From assembly GCA_937901255.1 (NCBI GenBank), contig CALCHN010000028.1, forward strand, positions 62,001-126,000: a stretch of 64,000 bases of DNA. The letters run 5' to 3'. Source of the stretch: an uncultured Flavobacteriales bacterium. Lineage in GTDB: Bacteria > Bacteroidota > Bacteroidia > Flavobacteriales_E > Vicingaceae. The notes under the pieces were generated by a model. That model had not been told where the DNA came from. It saw nothing but the letters and a program-made list of their open reading frames with translations, and did not search any database. Below, in pieces: positions 16,249 to 25,422 of the stretch. How positions within the stretch are numbered: the first letter of the stretch is position 1; each line of letters starts with the position of its first letter. The translations under genes were made by a program, and so were the position numbers.

Positions 16249-17958
16249 TTACTCCACCACTTCCACCATTAAAGCATCGTCTGTTTTGGTAACTTTTGTT
16301 AAGCCGAGTTTACCAAGAGATTTTATACTTTTATCCCATTGTTTGTTAGATAATCCTGCTGCTTCTTTTAAGTCATTCATGTTCATTGTTCCATTTTTAG
16401 CAAGTACATCAAAAATGGCTTTTTCATTTTCGTTGAGGTCCAATGATTTTCTTGCAGTAACAACTTCCGGTTTCATTTGTGGAAAAAACAATACTTCTTG
16501 AATAGATTGGTTATTAGTTAAGAACATAATCAATCTGTCCATACCAATTCCTAAACCACTTGTAGGTGGCATACCATATTCTAACGCTCTTATGAAGTCA
16601 TTATCTATAAACATGGCTTCATCATCACCTTTTTCGGAGAGTTTTAGTTGCTCTTCAAAACGCTCACGTTGGTCTATTGGGTCATTTAGCTCAGAATAAG
16701 CATTGGCTACCTCTTTACCGCAAATCATTAACTCAAAACGCTCAGTTAATTCCGGATTGTCTCTGTGTTGTTTACACAATGGCGACATTTCTTTCGGATA
16801 ATCAATAATAAATGTTGGTTGAATGTAGTTTCCTTCACATTTTTCACCGAACATTTCATCAATTAATTTGCCTTTACCCATGGTTTCATCCACCTCAATG
16901 CCCATGTCTAAACAAGCTTTTCGCAACTCATCTTCCGATTTTCCATCAATATCAAAACCCGTAAAATCAATAATGGCTTGACGCATGGTAACTCTTTTAT
17001 ACGGAGCTTTAAAATCAATTTCGTGATTGCCAAATTTAGCTTTGGTAGTTCCATTTACTTGTGTAGCACAGAACTCCAACAAGTTTTCGGTAAACTCCAT
17101 CATCCAATGGTAATCTTTGTAAGAAACATAAATTTCCATAGCGGTAAACTCAGGGTTATGGGTTCTGTCCATTCCTTCGTTACGGAAATTTTTAGAAAAT
17201 TCATAAACACCATCAAAACCACCAACAATTAGCCTTTTTAAATACAATTCGTTGGCAATTCGCATATAAAGTGGAATATCCAGCGCATTGTGATGGGTAA
17301 TAAATGGTTTGGCAGCAGCACCACCAGGAATAGCTTGTAAAATAGGAGTTTCTACTTCTAAATAACCTTTGTCGTTAAAAAACTGACGCATGGCATTGAA
17401 CAACTTTGTTCTTTTTATAAAAATATCTTTTACATGGTCGTTTACTACCAAATCAACATATCGCTGGCGATAACGCAATTCAGGGTCAGAAAAAGCATCA
17501 TGTACTTTTCCGCTATCGTCTGTTTTTACAACAGGTAGCGGACGCAATGCTTTGCTAAGCACATTGAGTTCTTTAATTTTTACTGATTGCTCACCAACTT
17601 GAGTGGTAAATAAAACTCCTTTCACACCAATAAAATCACCAATGTCAAGTAATTTTTTGAACACTTCATTGTAAAGTGTTTTATCTTCATCAGGACAAAT
17701 TTCATCTCTGTTAATATAAATTTGAATTCTTCCAGAACTGTCTTTTAACTCGGCAAAAGAAGCTTTTCCCATAATTCTTCTACTCATAATTCTTCCTGCA
17801 AGAACTACTTCCTTACCTTCTTCAAAATTATCTTTGATGTCTTTTGTTAAGGTGTCAACAGGGTATTTTGCTGCCGGATATGGCTCTATTCCAAGCTCTC
17901 TGAGTTTTGTCAGCGATGCTCTTCTAATTTGTTCTTGTTCCGATAATTGTATGCTCAT
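16249..17958 (-). CDS. lysS: Lysyl-tRNA synthetase, class II
   Basis: A 569-residue enzyme charging tRNA-Lys. An OB-fold anticodon-binding domain spans about 50-160 ('VVLAGRIMSRRIMGKASFAEL'). The class II core has motif 2 'KNFRNEGMDRTHNPEFTAMEIY' near 265 and motif 3 'GLGIGMDRLIMFLTN' near 475. About 60 extra C-terminal residues after the core ('NEKAIFDVLAKNGTMNMNDLKEAAGLSNKQW') look like a small winged-helix-type domain; E. coli LysS (505 residues) ends without it. It is likely monocistronic, with promoter and terminator. Confidence 0.95.
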   Translation of the reverse strand: MSIQLSEQEQIRRASLTKLRELGIEPYPAAKYPVDTLTKDIKDNFEEGKEVVLAGRIMSRRIMGKASFAELKDSSGRIQIYINRDEICPDEDKTLYNEVFKKLLDIGDFIGVKGVLFTTQVGEQSVKIKELNVLSKALRPLPVVKTDDSGKVHDAFSDPELRYRQRYVDLVVNDHVKDIFIKRTKLFNAMRQFFNDKGYLEVETPILQAIPGGAAAKPFITHHNALDIPLYMRIANELYLKRLIVGGFDGVYEFSKNFRNEGMDRTHNPEFTAMEIYVSYKDYHWMMEFTENLLEFCATQVNGTTKAKFGNHEIDFKAPYKRVTMRQAIIDFTGFDIDGKSEDELRKACLDMGIEVDETMGKGKLIDEMFGEKCEGNYIQPTFIIDYPKEMSPLCKQHRDNPELTERFELMICGKEVANAYSELNDPIDQRERFEEQLKLSEKGDDEAMFIDNDFIRALEYGMPPTSGLGIGMDRLIMFLTNNQSIQEVLFFPQMKPEVVTARKSLDLNENEKAIFDVLAKNGTMNMNDLKEAAGLSNKQWDKSIKSLGKLGLTKVTKTDDALMVEVVE

Positions 17959-17980
17959 TTTGTTCTAAAATTTAAGGCTG

Positions 17981-17988
17981 CAAAAGTA
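17981..17988 (-). promoter_or_regulatory. -7 promoter element of lysS
   Basis: Minus strand TACTTTTG, followed by CA, 23 bp before the lysS ATG; an exact TAnnTTTG match. The -33 element is not obvious. Confidence 0.5.
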
Positions 17989-18094
17989 ATAAAACTTTGG
18001 TGGAATAAATGTGGAGGGTTTAAATTTCGATTTTTATTACTAAATACTCAAAGTTGTTGAAATATTCTTACAATCTTACACTCATAAGATTATT

Positions 18095-18204
18095 TGCCAC
18101 TAAGACACAAAAGCACTAAGTGGCACAAAGTTTAATAACAATAAATAACAAATTTATCTATCATATTTCTTGGTGAATCATTGTGTCTTTATGTCTTAGT
18201 GGCA
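18095..18204. repeat. Long inverted repeat family B (TGCCACTAAGACAC ends)
   Basis: TGCCACTAAGACACAAAAG at the left is mirrored by CTTTATGTCTTAGTGGCA at the right, about 110 bp in all. With the next two repeats it occupies the 570-bp gene-free stretch 17959-18528. Confidence 0.8.
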
Positions 18205-18263
18205 TTTTTTATATTCTGCTGAATAGTTTCGAAATGGTTAATTTGTTATATAGCTCTTCAATA

Positions 18264-18332
18264 GAACTCTCCCCCAACCCCTCTCTTGAAAGAGAGGAGA
18301 GAAGTTGTCTAAAGATAACTTGGGGTGAGTTG
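18264..18332. repeat. Dispersed palindromic repeat family C (copy 2, inverted orientation)
   Basis: AACTCTCCCCCAACCCCTCT ... AAGTTGTCTAAAGATAACTT-GGGGTGAGTT, the reverse-complement form of the copies at 3959 and 43458. The first hairpin here has a mismatch. Confidence 0.85.
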
Positions 18333-18398
18333 ATAAAAATAATTTGAAATTGGAAAATATCTTCCCTTAGAGAAAGCTAAGCTGGATTGTCGGATTTG

Positions 18399-18440
18399 TG
18401 TGTTGGCAAAGTCCCCCTTCGGGGGATTTAGGGGGCTTTT
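18399..18440. repeat. Dispersed repeat family D (long form)
   Basis: GTGTTGGCAAAGTCCCCCTT then CGGGGGATTTAGGGGGCTTTT, the same as 12246-12286 apart from one base, but here in non-coding DNA. Confidence 0.88.
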
Positions 18441-18528
18441 TAAAAACAAAGGGACTCAAAAGTAATTTGAGACTATTTCTGTTAAGTCAATTATAATTGT
18501 ATTTTTACGGCAGAATTACCCTTCTTTC

Positions 18529-20955
18529 ATGTTAAGTAAACAATTAGGTGTTATATGGCTTTTGCTTTTGTTGTGCGTAAGTACGTTTGCTCAACATACT
18601 TTTAAAGGCAAGGTGTTGGACGAAAAATCAAAACAACCTTTGGCTTTTGTAAATATCCTTACCGATAAAAACTACGGAACTACCACCGATATTGATGGAA
18701 ACTTTGCTTTTAACACCAAGGAACCTATACAATCAATAAAATTAAGTTATGTAGGTTACGAACCCAAAGAAATTCACCTTAAAGGGAAAGATTTTTTAGT
18801 CATTTACTTGTCATCTACTACTTTTCAGCTAGAAGAAGTGAAAATCCTTCCGGGAGAAAATCCTGCCCATAGAATTATTAAAAAAGTGGTGGATAACCGT
18901 ACACAGCTCAATCCCGAAAAAAGTATGGATTTTACTTATGATTCATACAGCAAGTTATATGTAACAGCTGAATTAGACAGTGCTTTATTGAATAATCCTG
19001 AAAAGTTAGCCAAAGCAGATTCCATTACTCAACGAACTGATAGCATCTTAAAAACGCAGCACCTGTTTATGATGGAATCCATCACGCAGCGTAAATACAA
19101 AGTGCCAAGCAAAAATTACGAAAAGGTAATAGCTTCAAGGGTTTCGGGATTACAAAATCCTACATTTGCTTTGTTGGGTACGCAATTACAATCGTTTTCT
19201 TTTTACAACACCAATATTTACGTAATGGATAAAGCGTACTTAAATCCTATTTCTACCAACAGTCATAAAAAATATTTGTTCATTATTGAAGACACTATTA
19301 TAAATGGAGCTGATTCAGTATATATCATTTCTTTTACACCATTTAAAGGTAAAAATTTTGACGCTCTAAAAGGGTTGCTTTACATCAATACGGATGGTTA
19401 TGCCTTGCAAAGTGTAATTGCCGAACCTTATGAGCAAGATGCTTCGTTGAATATTAAAATTCGGCAGCTTTACGAGAAAAATCAAGGTAAATGGTTTCCC
19501 AAACAGTTGAGTTCCAAATTTATTATGAACAATGCTACTGTAAATTCTTTTAGCATGGTAGGCATCAGTAATACTTATATTAAAAATGTAGTGATTAATC
19601 CGGAGCTGCAAAACAAGGAATTTAGCTTTGTAGATACCGAAATTGATTTAAAAGCCAATAAAAGAGACGAAGCTTTTTGGGATGAATACAGAGGAGACAC
19701 GTTAACCACTCAAGAGCAAAGAACCTATCAGGTGATTGATAGTATCGGAAAAGCTGAAAATTTTGATAAAAAATTAGGCGGATTAGAAGCTTTGTTTACC
19801 GGAAAATTAAAATGGGGAGTGGTAGATTTAGATTTAAACCGATTTTTAAACTACAATAACTACGAAGGCTTTAGATTAGGAGCAGGTTTTCATACTAATC
19901 AGCATTTTTCTAAGTGGTTTAGAATAGGCGGATACGGTGCTTACGGGTTTAAAGACAAAGAGGAAAAATACGGAGGAGATGCTACTTTTTTGTTGGAAAA
20001 GAAATCATTGTTGGCGATTAATTTTTCTTACGATAAAGATGTGGAAGAACCCGGTGTAGTTGGGTTTAAAGATTATAAAGTGCCCATTATTTCATCAGCA
20101 GGAACCCGTGTGTTGTATTTAGATAGAATGAATAACTATGAAAAGATGCAAGCCCGATTGAGTTTTAGAACGTTGAGGTACTTAACGGCATACACCTTTG
20201 TAAATCAGCAAAAAATTGAGGTAACAGACGATTATTTTTTTGTTAAAAACATTGACGAAACCACTTTTATTAGAGACAGAAATTATTTGTTGAATGAAGT
20301 AGGAGTGGAATTGAGGTATGCTTATAAAGAAAAAATACTAAAAACCCTTACCACCAGCTATCGAACAGGCACGGAATTTCCCGTATTGTACGGAAAAATT
20401 GAGCGAGGCATTAACCAATTTGAAGGAGAATACGCTTACACACGATATACCTTTCGTACAGAGAAAAAATTCAATACCCGAAATTTAGGGCAGCCATACT
20501 TTAGATTAGAAGCGGGTTATACAGATGGAAAAGTGCCACAGCATAAACTCAACCACCCCATTGGCGTAAATAGAACGGACGACTTTTTACTAGTTTCCAC
20601 CGAAAATGCGTTTGAAACCATGTTGCCCTACGAGTTTTTGTCTAACCAATACGTGCATTTTCATTTCCGACATAGTTTTAAGGGTTTATTGCTAAAAATT
20701 AAAAAATTTCAGCCGGAATTTATTATTACTACTAGTGCAGGCGTTGGTAAATTAGACCATGCCGAATTACACCAAGGAGTAGATTTTAAAACCATGGAAA
20801 AAGGTTTTTACGAATCCGGATTGATAATGAATAATTTATTAAAAGTAAGCACTAGCACCTTGGGGGTAGGTGTTTTTTACCGTTATGGCCCTTATGCTTT
20901 TGATAAAACTTCCGATAACTTTGCTATTAAAATGAGTTTTGGAGTGGCTTTTTAA
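18529..20955 (+). CDS. Outer-membrane protein with carboxypeptidase-regulatory-like domain (DUF5686 type)
   Basis: An 808-residue protein. The signal peptide (about 1-21, 'CVSTFAQ') is followed by a carboxypeptidase D regulatory-like beta-sandwich (about 22-110; 'GKVLDEKSKQPLAFVNI', 'GTTTDIDGNFAF', 'LSYVGYEPKEI'). A long, beta-strand-rich remainder ends in 'FAIKMSFGVAF', a C-terminal strand typical of outer-membrane barrels. This architecture fits the Bacteroidota 'DUF5686 and carboxypeptidase regulatory-like domain' family, whose role is unknown. It probably sits in the outer membrane. Confidence 0.82.
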   Translation: MLSKQLGVIWLLLLLCVSTFAQHTFKGKVLDEKSKQPLAFVNILTDKNYGTTTDIDGNFAFNTKEPIQSIKLSYVGYEPKEIHLKGKDFLVIYLSSTTFQLEEVKILPGENPAHRIIKKVVDNRTQLNPEKSMDFTYDSYSKLYVTAELDSALLNNPEKLAKADSITQRTDSILKTQHLFMMESITQRKYKVPSKNYEKVIASRVSGLQNPTFALLGTQLQSFSFYNTNIYVMDKAYLNPISTNSHKKYLFIIEDTIINGADSVYIISFTPFKGKNFDALKGLLYINTDGYALQSVIAEPYEQDASLNIKIRQLYEKNQGKWFPKQLSSKFIMNNATVNSFSMVGISNTYIKNVVINPELQNKEFSFVDTEIDLKANKRDEAFWDEYRGDTLTTQEQRTYQVIDSIGKAENFDKKLGGLEALFTGKLKWGVVDLDLNRFLNYNNYEGFRLGAGFHTNQHFSKWFRIGGYGAYGFKDKEEKYGGDATFLLEKKSLLAINFSYDKDVEEPGVVGFKDYKVPIISSAGTRVLYLDRMNNYEKMQARLSFRTLRYLTAYTFVNQQKIEVTDDYFFVKNIDETTFIRDRNYLLNEVGVELRYAYKEKILKTLTTSYRTGTEFPVLYGKIERGINQFEGEYAYTRYTFRTEKKFNTRNLGQPYFRLEAGYTDGKVPQHKLNHPIGVNRTDDFLLVSTENAFETMLPYEFLSNQYVHFHFRHSFKGLLLKIKKFQPEFIITTSAGVGKLDHAELHQGVDFKTMEKGFYESGLIMNNLLKVSTSTLGVGVFYRYGPYAFDKTSDNFAIKMSFGVAF

Positions 20956-20970
20956 TTAAATATAGTACGT

Positions 20971-21657
20971 ATGAGAGTTTGTTGTTTAATAGTATTGTCT
21001 TTTGTGTTGTTACTTTTTTCTTGTGAAGTAGAAAAGAGTAAGATTGAAATAAACGCAGATACTCAAACAGTAGAACAAAGAGAACAAGCAACTTCTCGAA
21101 ATGCTGCTAATTTGATAGATACAGTAATTTTAAAAGAAAGTCTTAAGGAAGAAGATGAAGTAGTAAATGAATATTTAACAGAAAGTTTGAAGCCAATTAG
21201 AGAAAATTTTAAACGAATCAATTCAAAAACAAATTGGACTAAAATCGATACAATTGATGTTTGGGAATCAACAGAAGGTGGTTTCGCTATCTTTTTTTAT
21301 TCGAATGATAGTGTTGAAAAAATAATTACTCGACATTTTGGAGAAATGGGACAGTCAATTAGTGAATATTATATTTTAAATAATCAATTGTCTTTTGTTT
21401 TTGAGAAGCGATTAGATTACAATAGGCCATTTTATTGGGATTCAGTTAGAATGGAGGAGTTTGATGATGACCAAGTTTTTGATTTTGATAAATCTGAAAT
21501 TGTTGAAGAAAGAAGTTATTTTGAAAATAATAAATTAATACATCAATTAAATAATCAAGATTGTGGTTCGCCTTTTTCTGATGATTATTTGTTAGAGGAA
21601 CAGAAAAGAATTCTGGAAGAATATAAATATCTTTTAAAATTGGAAGCAAAAAAATAA
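20971..21657 (+). CDS. Hypothetical lipoprotein
   Basis: A 228-residue protein whose signal peptide ends in a lipobox ('VLLLFSC', C18). The mature part is acidic, Glu/Asp-rich, with long predicted helices and no recognised domain. It begins 15 bp after the DUF5686-type gene, so the two may be co-transcribed. Confidence 0.6.
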   Translation: MRVCCLIVLSFVLLLFSCEVEKSKIEINADTQTVEQREQATSRNAANLIDTVILKESLKEEDEVVNEYLTESLKPIRENFKRINSKTNWTKIDTIDVWESTEGGFAIFFYSNDSVEKIITRHFGEMGQSISEYYILNNQLSFVFEKRLDYNRPFYWDSVRMEEFDDDQVFDFDKSEIVEERSYFENNKLIHQLNNQDCGSPFSDDYLLEEQKRILEEYKYLLKLEAKK

Positions 21658-21670
21658 CCTCCTAAAATCC

Positions 21671-21700
21671 TTTGCTGCTTCTTAAAAAGCCTTACTTTTA
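21671..21700 (+). promoter_or_regulatory. Promoter of the exonuclease gene
   Basis: TTTG (21671-21674), an 18-bp spacer and TACTTTTA (21693-21700), one mismatch from TAnnTTTG, 24 bp before the ATG at 21725. Confidence 0.5.
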
Positions 21701-21724
21701 TTGTCAGTTTTAAAATGGTAAGTT

Positions 21725-22438
21725 ATGTTAGAAAATATTCCACTTGACAAAATACTTTTTTTAGACATAGAAACGGTAGCTCAACAACCCGATTTTAATA
21801 AAGTAGATGAGCGATTACAAAAATTTTGGGAACAAAAAAGCAAATACATTGCTCCCGAAGAAACACCTGAAGACGCCTATTCCAGTGCCGGAATTTATGC
21901 CGAGTTTGGAAAAATTGTTTGTATTTCTGTGGGGTTTATCTCTTATGAAGGTAACAGAAAAACACTTCGATTAAAATCTTTTTATGGCGATGATGAAAAA
22001 CTGTTGTTAGAAGAATTTTTTGAGCTGCTCCGCAATTATTTTAACAGCCCCAATCATTTGTTATGTGCCCATAATGGTAAAGAGTTCGATTTTCCATACA
22101 TTGCCCGAAGGGCTTTGGTAAATGGATTGAATATTCCTTCTATTTTAGATTTGGCAGGCAAAAAACCTTGGGAAGTGGCTCATTTAGATACCTTGCAATT
22201 ATGGAAGTTTGGTGATTACAAAAATTATACTTCATTGGGCTTGCTAACAGCAATATTTGATATCCCTACACCAAAAGATGATATTGACGGAAGCATGGTC
22301 AACCAAGTATATTGGGAAGAAAAAGATGTAGAACGCATAAAAATTTATTGCGAAAAAGACGTAGTAGCACTCACGCAGTTATTTTTGCGTTATAGAAATG
22401 AAGCACTGATAGAAGAAGAGGATATGGTTTTTAACTAA
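21725..22438 (+). CDS. Predicted 3'-5' exonuclease of the PolB-like DEDD family
   Basis: A 237-residue RNase H-fold nuclease. Exo I is 'ILFLDIETVAQ' (D and E of the metal site near residues 13-15). Exo II is 'LCAHNGKEFDFPYIARRAL' near 113 and Exo III is 'YCEKDVVALTQLFLRY' near 210. It matches the bacterial family related to the proofreading domain of family B DNA polymerases, and is probably cytoplasmic. Cellular substrate unknown. Confidence 0.82.
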   Translation: MLENIPLDKILFLDIETVAQQPDFNKVDERLQKFWEQKSKYIAPEETPEDAYSSAGIYAEFGKIVCISVGFISYEGNRKTLRLKSFYGDDEKLLLEEFFELLRNYFNSPNHLLCAHNGKEFDFPYIARRALVNGLNIPSILDLAGKKPWEVAHLDTLQLWKFGDYKNYTSLGLLTAIFDIPTPKDDIDGSMVNQVYWEEKDVERIKIYCEKDVVALTQLFLRYRNEALIEEEDMVFN

Positions 22439-22566
22439 AAAGTTGGAAGACCGAAGAATAACCATTAACAAATAACAACAAAGCTCCGAAGGAGTGAAAT
22501 TTATAAAGAGATGACTGTAGGTCATCGAAATATTAGAACTAAAATAATTTGCGTACTTGCGTCTGC

Positions 22567-22650
22567 CGAAAAAACAAAGAATTGAAAATTCTTGTTTTTT
22601 TCGAGCATCCTCGAAATATTAGTTTTTCAAATAAAAACATATTTCGGGAT
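22567..22650. repeat. Twin-hairpin element (copy 1)
   Basis: Hairpin 1 (22567-22602: CGAAAAAACAAaGAATT / AATTCTTGTTTTTTCG), an 8-nt connector AGCATCCT, hairpin 2 (22611-22645: CGAAATA...GTTTTT / AAAAAC...TATTTCG), then GGATT. The same layout with different stem sequence occurs at 44321-44406. It lies in the 238-bp gap 22440-22677. Confidence 0.7.
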
Positions 22651-22677
22651 TTGTGAGAGTAAATAAAACATAAACAT

Positions 22678-23181
22678 ATGAAAAAAGCAGCAATAATTAT
22701 TATGATTTTGGCAGTAGTCACCGCCTGCGGAACAAAGAAAAGTGATTTTTTTAAAGCCATTAACAAAGCTGAAAAAGAACATGTTAGAGGTGTTGAGATT
22801 GGAACTGATATGTTAGCTGTAAAAGCTGTTGAAGATAATTCTTTTTTGATAGACGATCAGCCGCAGTATTTGCATTACGACTACGATATCAGCATGGGAA
22901 ATAGCTATACGGTTACTTACGATTTTTATGAAAATAAACTTTATGAAATTGAAATAGCAGCCTATTTTGATTTAGTGGAAGATGCCAAAAAAGTAGCTCA
23001 AGAATTTACGGAATATTATAACGATAATTATGGCAAAAACAAGTTAGAACAAGATGGGTTTACCACTTGGAAAACAACATCTTCCATTACCAACAAACCT
23101 GTTGAGGTAGCACTAAAAGAAGATAGCGAAAGAAACGGTTACGGCTATTTTGTTATTAAGATTTATGAGTTAGAAGAATAG
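22678..23181 (+). CDS. Hypothetical lipoprotein
   Basis: A 167-residue protein with a lipoprotein signal peptide ('MILAVVTACGTKKSD', C17). The mature part alternates charged helices and strands ('YDYDISMGNSYTVTYDFYENKLYEIEIAAYF'). No family recognised. It appears to be monocistronic between two repeat-rich gaps. Confidence 0.6.
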   Translation: MKKAAIIIMILAVVTACGTKKSDFFKAINKAEKEHVRGVEIGTDMLAVKAVEDNSFLIDDQPQYLHYDYDISMGNSYTVTYDFYENKLYEIEIAAYFDLVEDAKKVAQEFTEYYNDNYGKNKLEQDGFTTWKTTSSITNKPVEVALKEDSERNGYGYFVIKIYELEE

Positions 23182-23233
23182 GTTCAATTTCCGATTATTT
23201 TATTAATGTGAACTTTGTTAAACATAACAATAA

Positions 23234-23378
23234 AACCACATATAAACATAGATTACTATAACAGCAAAAGATGATTATAGTAATACAAAGTGTTTTTATC
23301 CGCATGAGGCGGATAGACTATGTGGGGCTTGCGTCAAACTTTTTTTTCTCAGGGTAAAAACTATGTATCTATGTGGTT
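23234..23378. repeat. Long inverted repeat family A (AACCACATA ends), copy 1
   Basis: About 145 bp beginning AACCACATATAAACATAG and ending CTATGTATCTATGTGGTT, with an internal ATCCGCATGAGGCGGAT hairpin. It occupies the 414-bp gap 23182-23595, in which I see no gene. Another copy lies at 29503-29632. Confidence 0.8.
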
Positions 23379-23513
23379 AAATAATGTTTTAGTTATAAGA
23401 AGTTTGTCCATATTGAAATAATCAACAACAAACTGTTACAGATAGTGTTGTCTTAATTTTTGTCGTTTAAAATCAGGAGGTCGTCTAAAAATGAGTGTAT
23501 ATTTTTTACAAAT

Positions 23514-23545
23514 CTTGTTCAACTTGTTTTAAAAACGTATTTTTA
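23514..23545 (+). promoter_or_regulatory. Candidate promoter of the ABC-transporter/radA unit
   Basis: CTTG (23514), a 20-bp spacer and TATTTTTA (23538-23545), a one-mismatch -7 element, 50 bp before the start codon. Confidence 0.35.
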
Positions 23546-23595
23546 TTGCCTTTAAAATAATAAGTATCTATTCTACAACAAAAGATTAAAGAAGG

Positions 23596-25407
23596 ATGAT
23601 GGAAAACAGAACGCTATTAGAAATCAAAAATTTAGTTACCGAATTTCGTTCGGACGGAGAAGTAACTAAAGCAGTTAACAATGTTTCTTTTACGCTAAAC
23701 AAAGGCGAAACCATAGGAATAGTTGGTGAATCAGGTTCAGGAAAATCGGTTACATCATTATCGGCTATGCGTTTAATTCCTAATCCACCTGGAGAAATTA
23801 CCGGTGGAGAAATTTTATTTCATGGTAAAGATGGCGTAATTGATTTAGTAAAAGCTACTGAAAAACAAATGCGAAGTTTAAGAGGAAATGAAATTGCTAT
23901 GATTTTCCAGGAGCCAATGACATCTTTAAACCCTGTTTATACTTGTGGCGACCAAGTGGCAGAAGCCATTATGTTGCATCAAAAAGTAAATAAAAAAGAA
24001 GCTAAAACCAAAACCATAGAATTATTCAAAAAAGTTGAATTACCTCGTCCGGATGTGATGTTTGATACTTACCCACACCAAATTTCTGGTGGACAAAAAC
24101 AAAGGGTAATGATAGCCATGGCAATGTCGTGCAATCCATCCATCCTTATTGCCGATGAGCCTACAACAGCTTTAGATGTTACAGTTCAAAAAACCATTTT
24201 GGAGTTAATGATGCAATTGCAGCAAGAACAAGATATGGGGATTATGTTTATTACTCACGATTTAGGTGTAATTGCCGAATTGGCCGATAAAGTAGTAGTA
24301 ATGTACAAAGGTAAAATTGTAGAGCAAGGAACAGTAATGGATATTTTTACCAATCCACAACATCCTTATACAAAAGGCTTATTAGCTTGTCGTCCGCCAT
24401 TAAATAGAAGATTACACTGGTTACCTACAGTTTCAGATTTTATGAGTGTGGATGAAGATGGGGAAATGAAGGAGAAAAATAAATCGGTAGAAGAAGTTAC
24501 AGCTAACTTGGTTATTAGTCCGGAAGAAACTGCTAAAAAGCATGAAAAAATATACGCTCAAGAACCAATTTTAGAAATAAAAAACCTAAAAACTTATTTT
24601 CCGATAAGCAAAGGCGTTTTTGGTAGAGCAAAAGAATATGTAAAAGCAGTTAATGATGTATCTTTTAAAGTATATCCAGGAGAAACGTTAGGATTAGTAG
24701 GGGAGTCGGGTTGTGGAAAAACAACCTTAGGAAGAACCATTTTAAAATTGGTGGAACCAACAGCCGGAAATATTATTTTTGAAGGGAAAGATATTACAAA
24801 TCTTAGTGTAAAAGAAATGCGTGAGTACAGAAAGGAAATGCAGATTATTTTCCAAGATCCTTACTCCTCTTTAAATCCTAGAATTACCATTGGTGAAGCC
24901 ATTATGGAGCCAATGCGAGTGCATAATGTATTCAATAGTGATGCAGAAAGAAAAGAAAGAGTAATGGAATTATTGAAACGTGTTGACTTACCGGAACATC
25001 ATTTTTACAGGTACCCACATGAGTTTTCGGGTGGACAAAGACAACGTATTTGTATTGCTCGTTCGTTAGCCTTAAATCCTAAATTTATTATTTGTGATGA
25101 GTCAGTTTCAGCATTAGATGTATCTGTTCAAGCACAGGTGTTAAATTTGTTAAATGAATTAAAAGAAGAATTTAAGTTCACCTATATCTTTATTTCACAT
25201 GATTTGTCGGTTGTTAAGTTTATGAGCGACAAAATGATAGTAATGCAGCATGGAGAGATTAAAGAAATGGGATATGCCGATGAAATTTATGCTAATCCTC
25301 AAACAGAATATACCAAAACACTAATTGGAGCTATTCCAAAAGGAGAGATTGATGATATTAAAAAATCGTTAGATAAAAAAGTAGCAAGACGCTCAACTAC
25401 GGCTTAA
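23596..25407 (+). CDS. ABC transporter protein with two ATPase domains (peptide/nickel importer type)
   Basis: A 603-residue fusion of two oppA-type ATPases, like YejF or GsiA. The first has Walker A 'GIVGESGSGKS' near 42, signature 'ISGGQKQRV' and Walker B 'ILIADEPTTALD'. The second has Walker A 'GLVGESGCGKTT' near 370, signature 'FSGGQRQRI' and 'FIICDESVSALD'. Each is followed by the oligopeptide C-terminal region ('HPYTKGLLAC', 'TEYTKTLIGA'). No permease or binding-protein gene lies beside it, so the substrate cannot be told. radA follows after 15 bp. Confidence 0.9.
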   Translation: MMENRTLLEIKNLVTEFRSDGEVTKAVNNVSFTLNKGETIGIVGESGSGKSVTSLSAMRLIPNPPGEITGGEILFHGKDGVIDLVKATEKQMRSLRGNEIAMIFQEPMTSLNPVYTCGDQVAEAIMLHQKVNKKEAKTKTIELFKKVELPRPDVMFDTYPHQISGGQKQRVMIAMAMSCNPSILIADEPTTALDVTVQKTILELMMQLQQEQDMGIMFITHDLGVIAELADKVVVMYKGKIVEQGTVMDIFTNPQHPYTKGLLACRPPLNRRLHWLPTVSDFMSVDEDGEMKEKNKSVEEVTANLVISPEETAKKHEKIYAQEPILEIKNLKTYFPISKGVFGRAKEYVKAVNDVSFKVYPGETLGLVGESGCGKTTLGRTILKLVEPTAGNIIFEGKDITNLSVKEMREYRKEMQIIFQDPYSSLNPRITIGEAIMEPMRVHNVFNSDAERKERVMELLKRVDLPEHHFYRYPHEFSGGQRQRICIARSLALNPKFIICDESVSALDVSVQAQVLNLLNELKEEFKFTYIFISHDLSVVKFMSDKMIVMQHGEIKEMGYADEIYANPQTEYTKTLIGAIPKGEIDDIKKSLDKKVARRSTTA

Positions 25408-25422
25408 TGAAAATAACACGCT

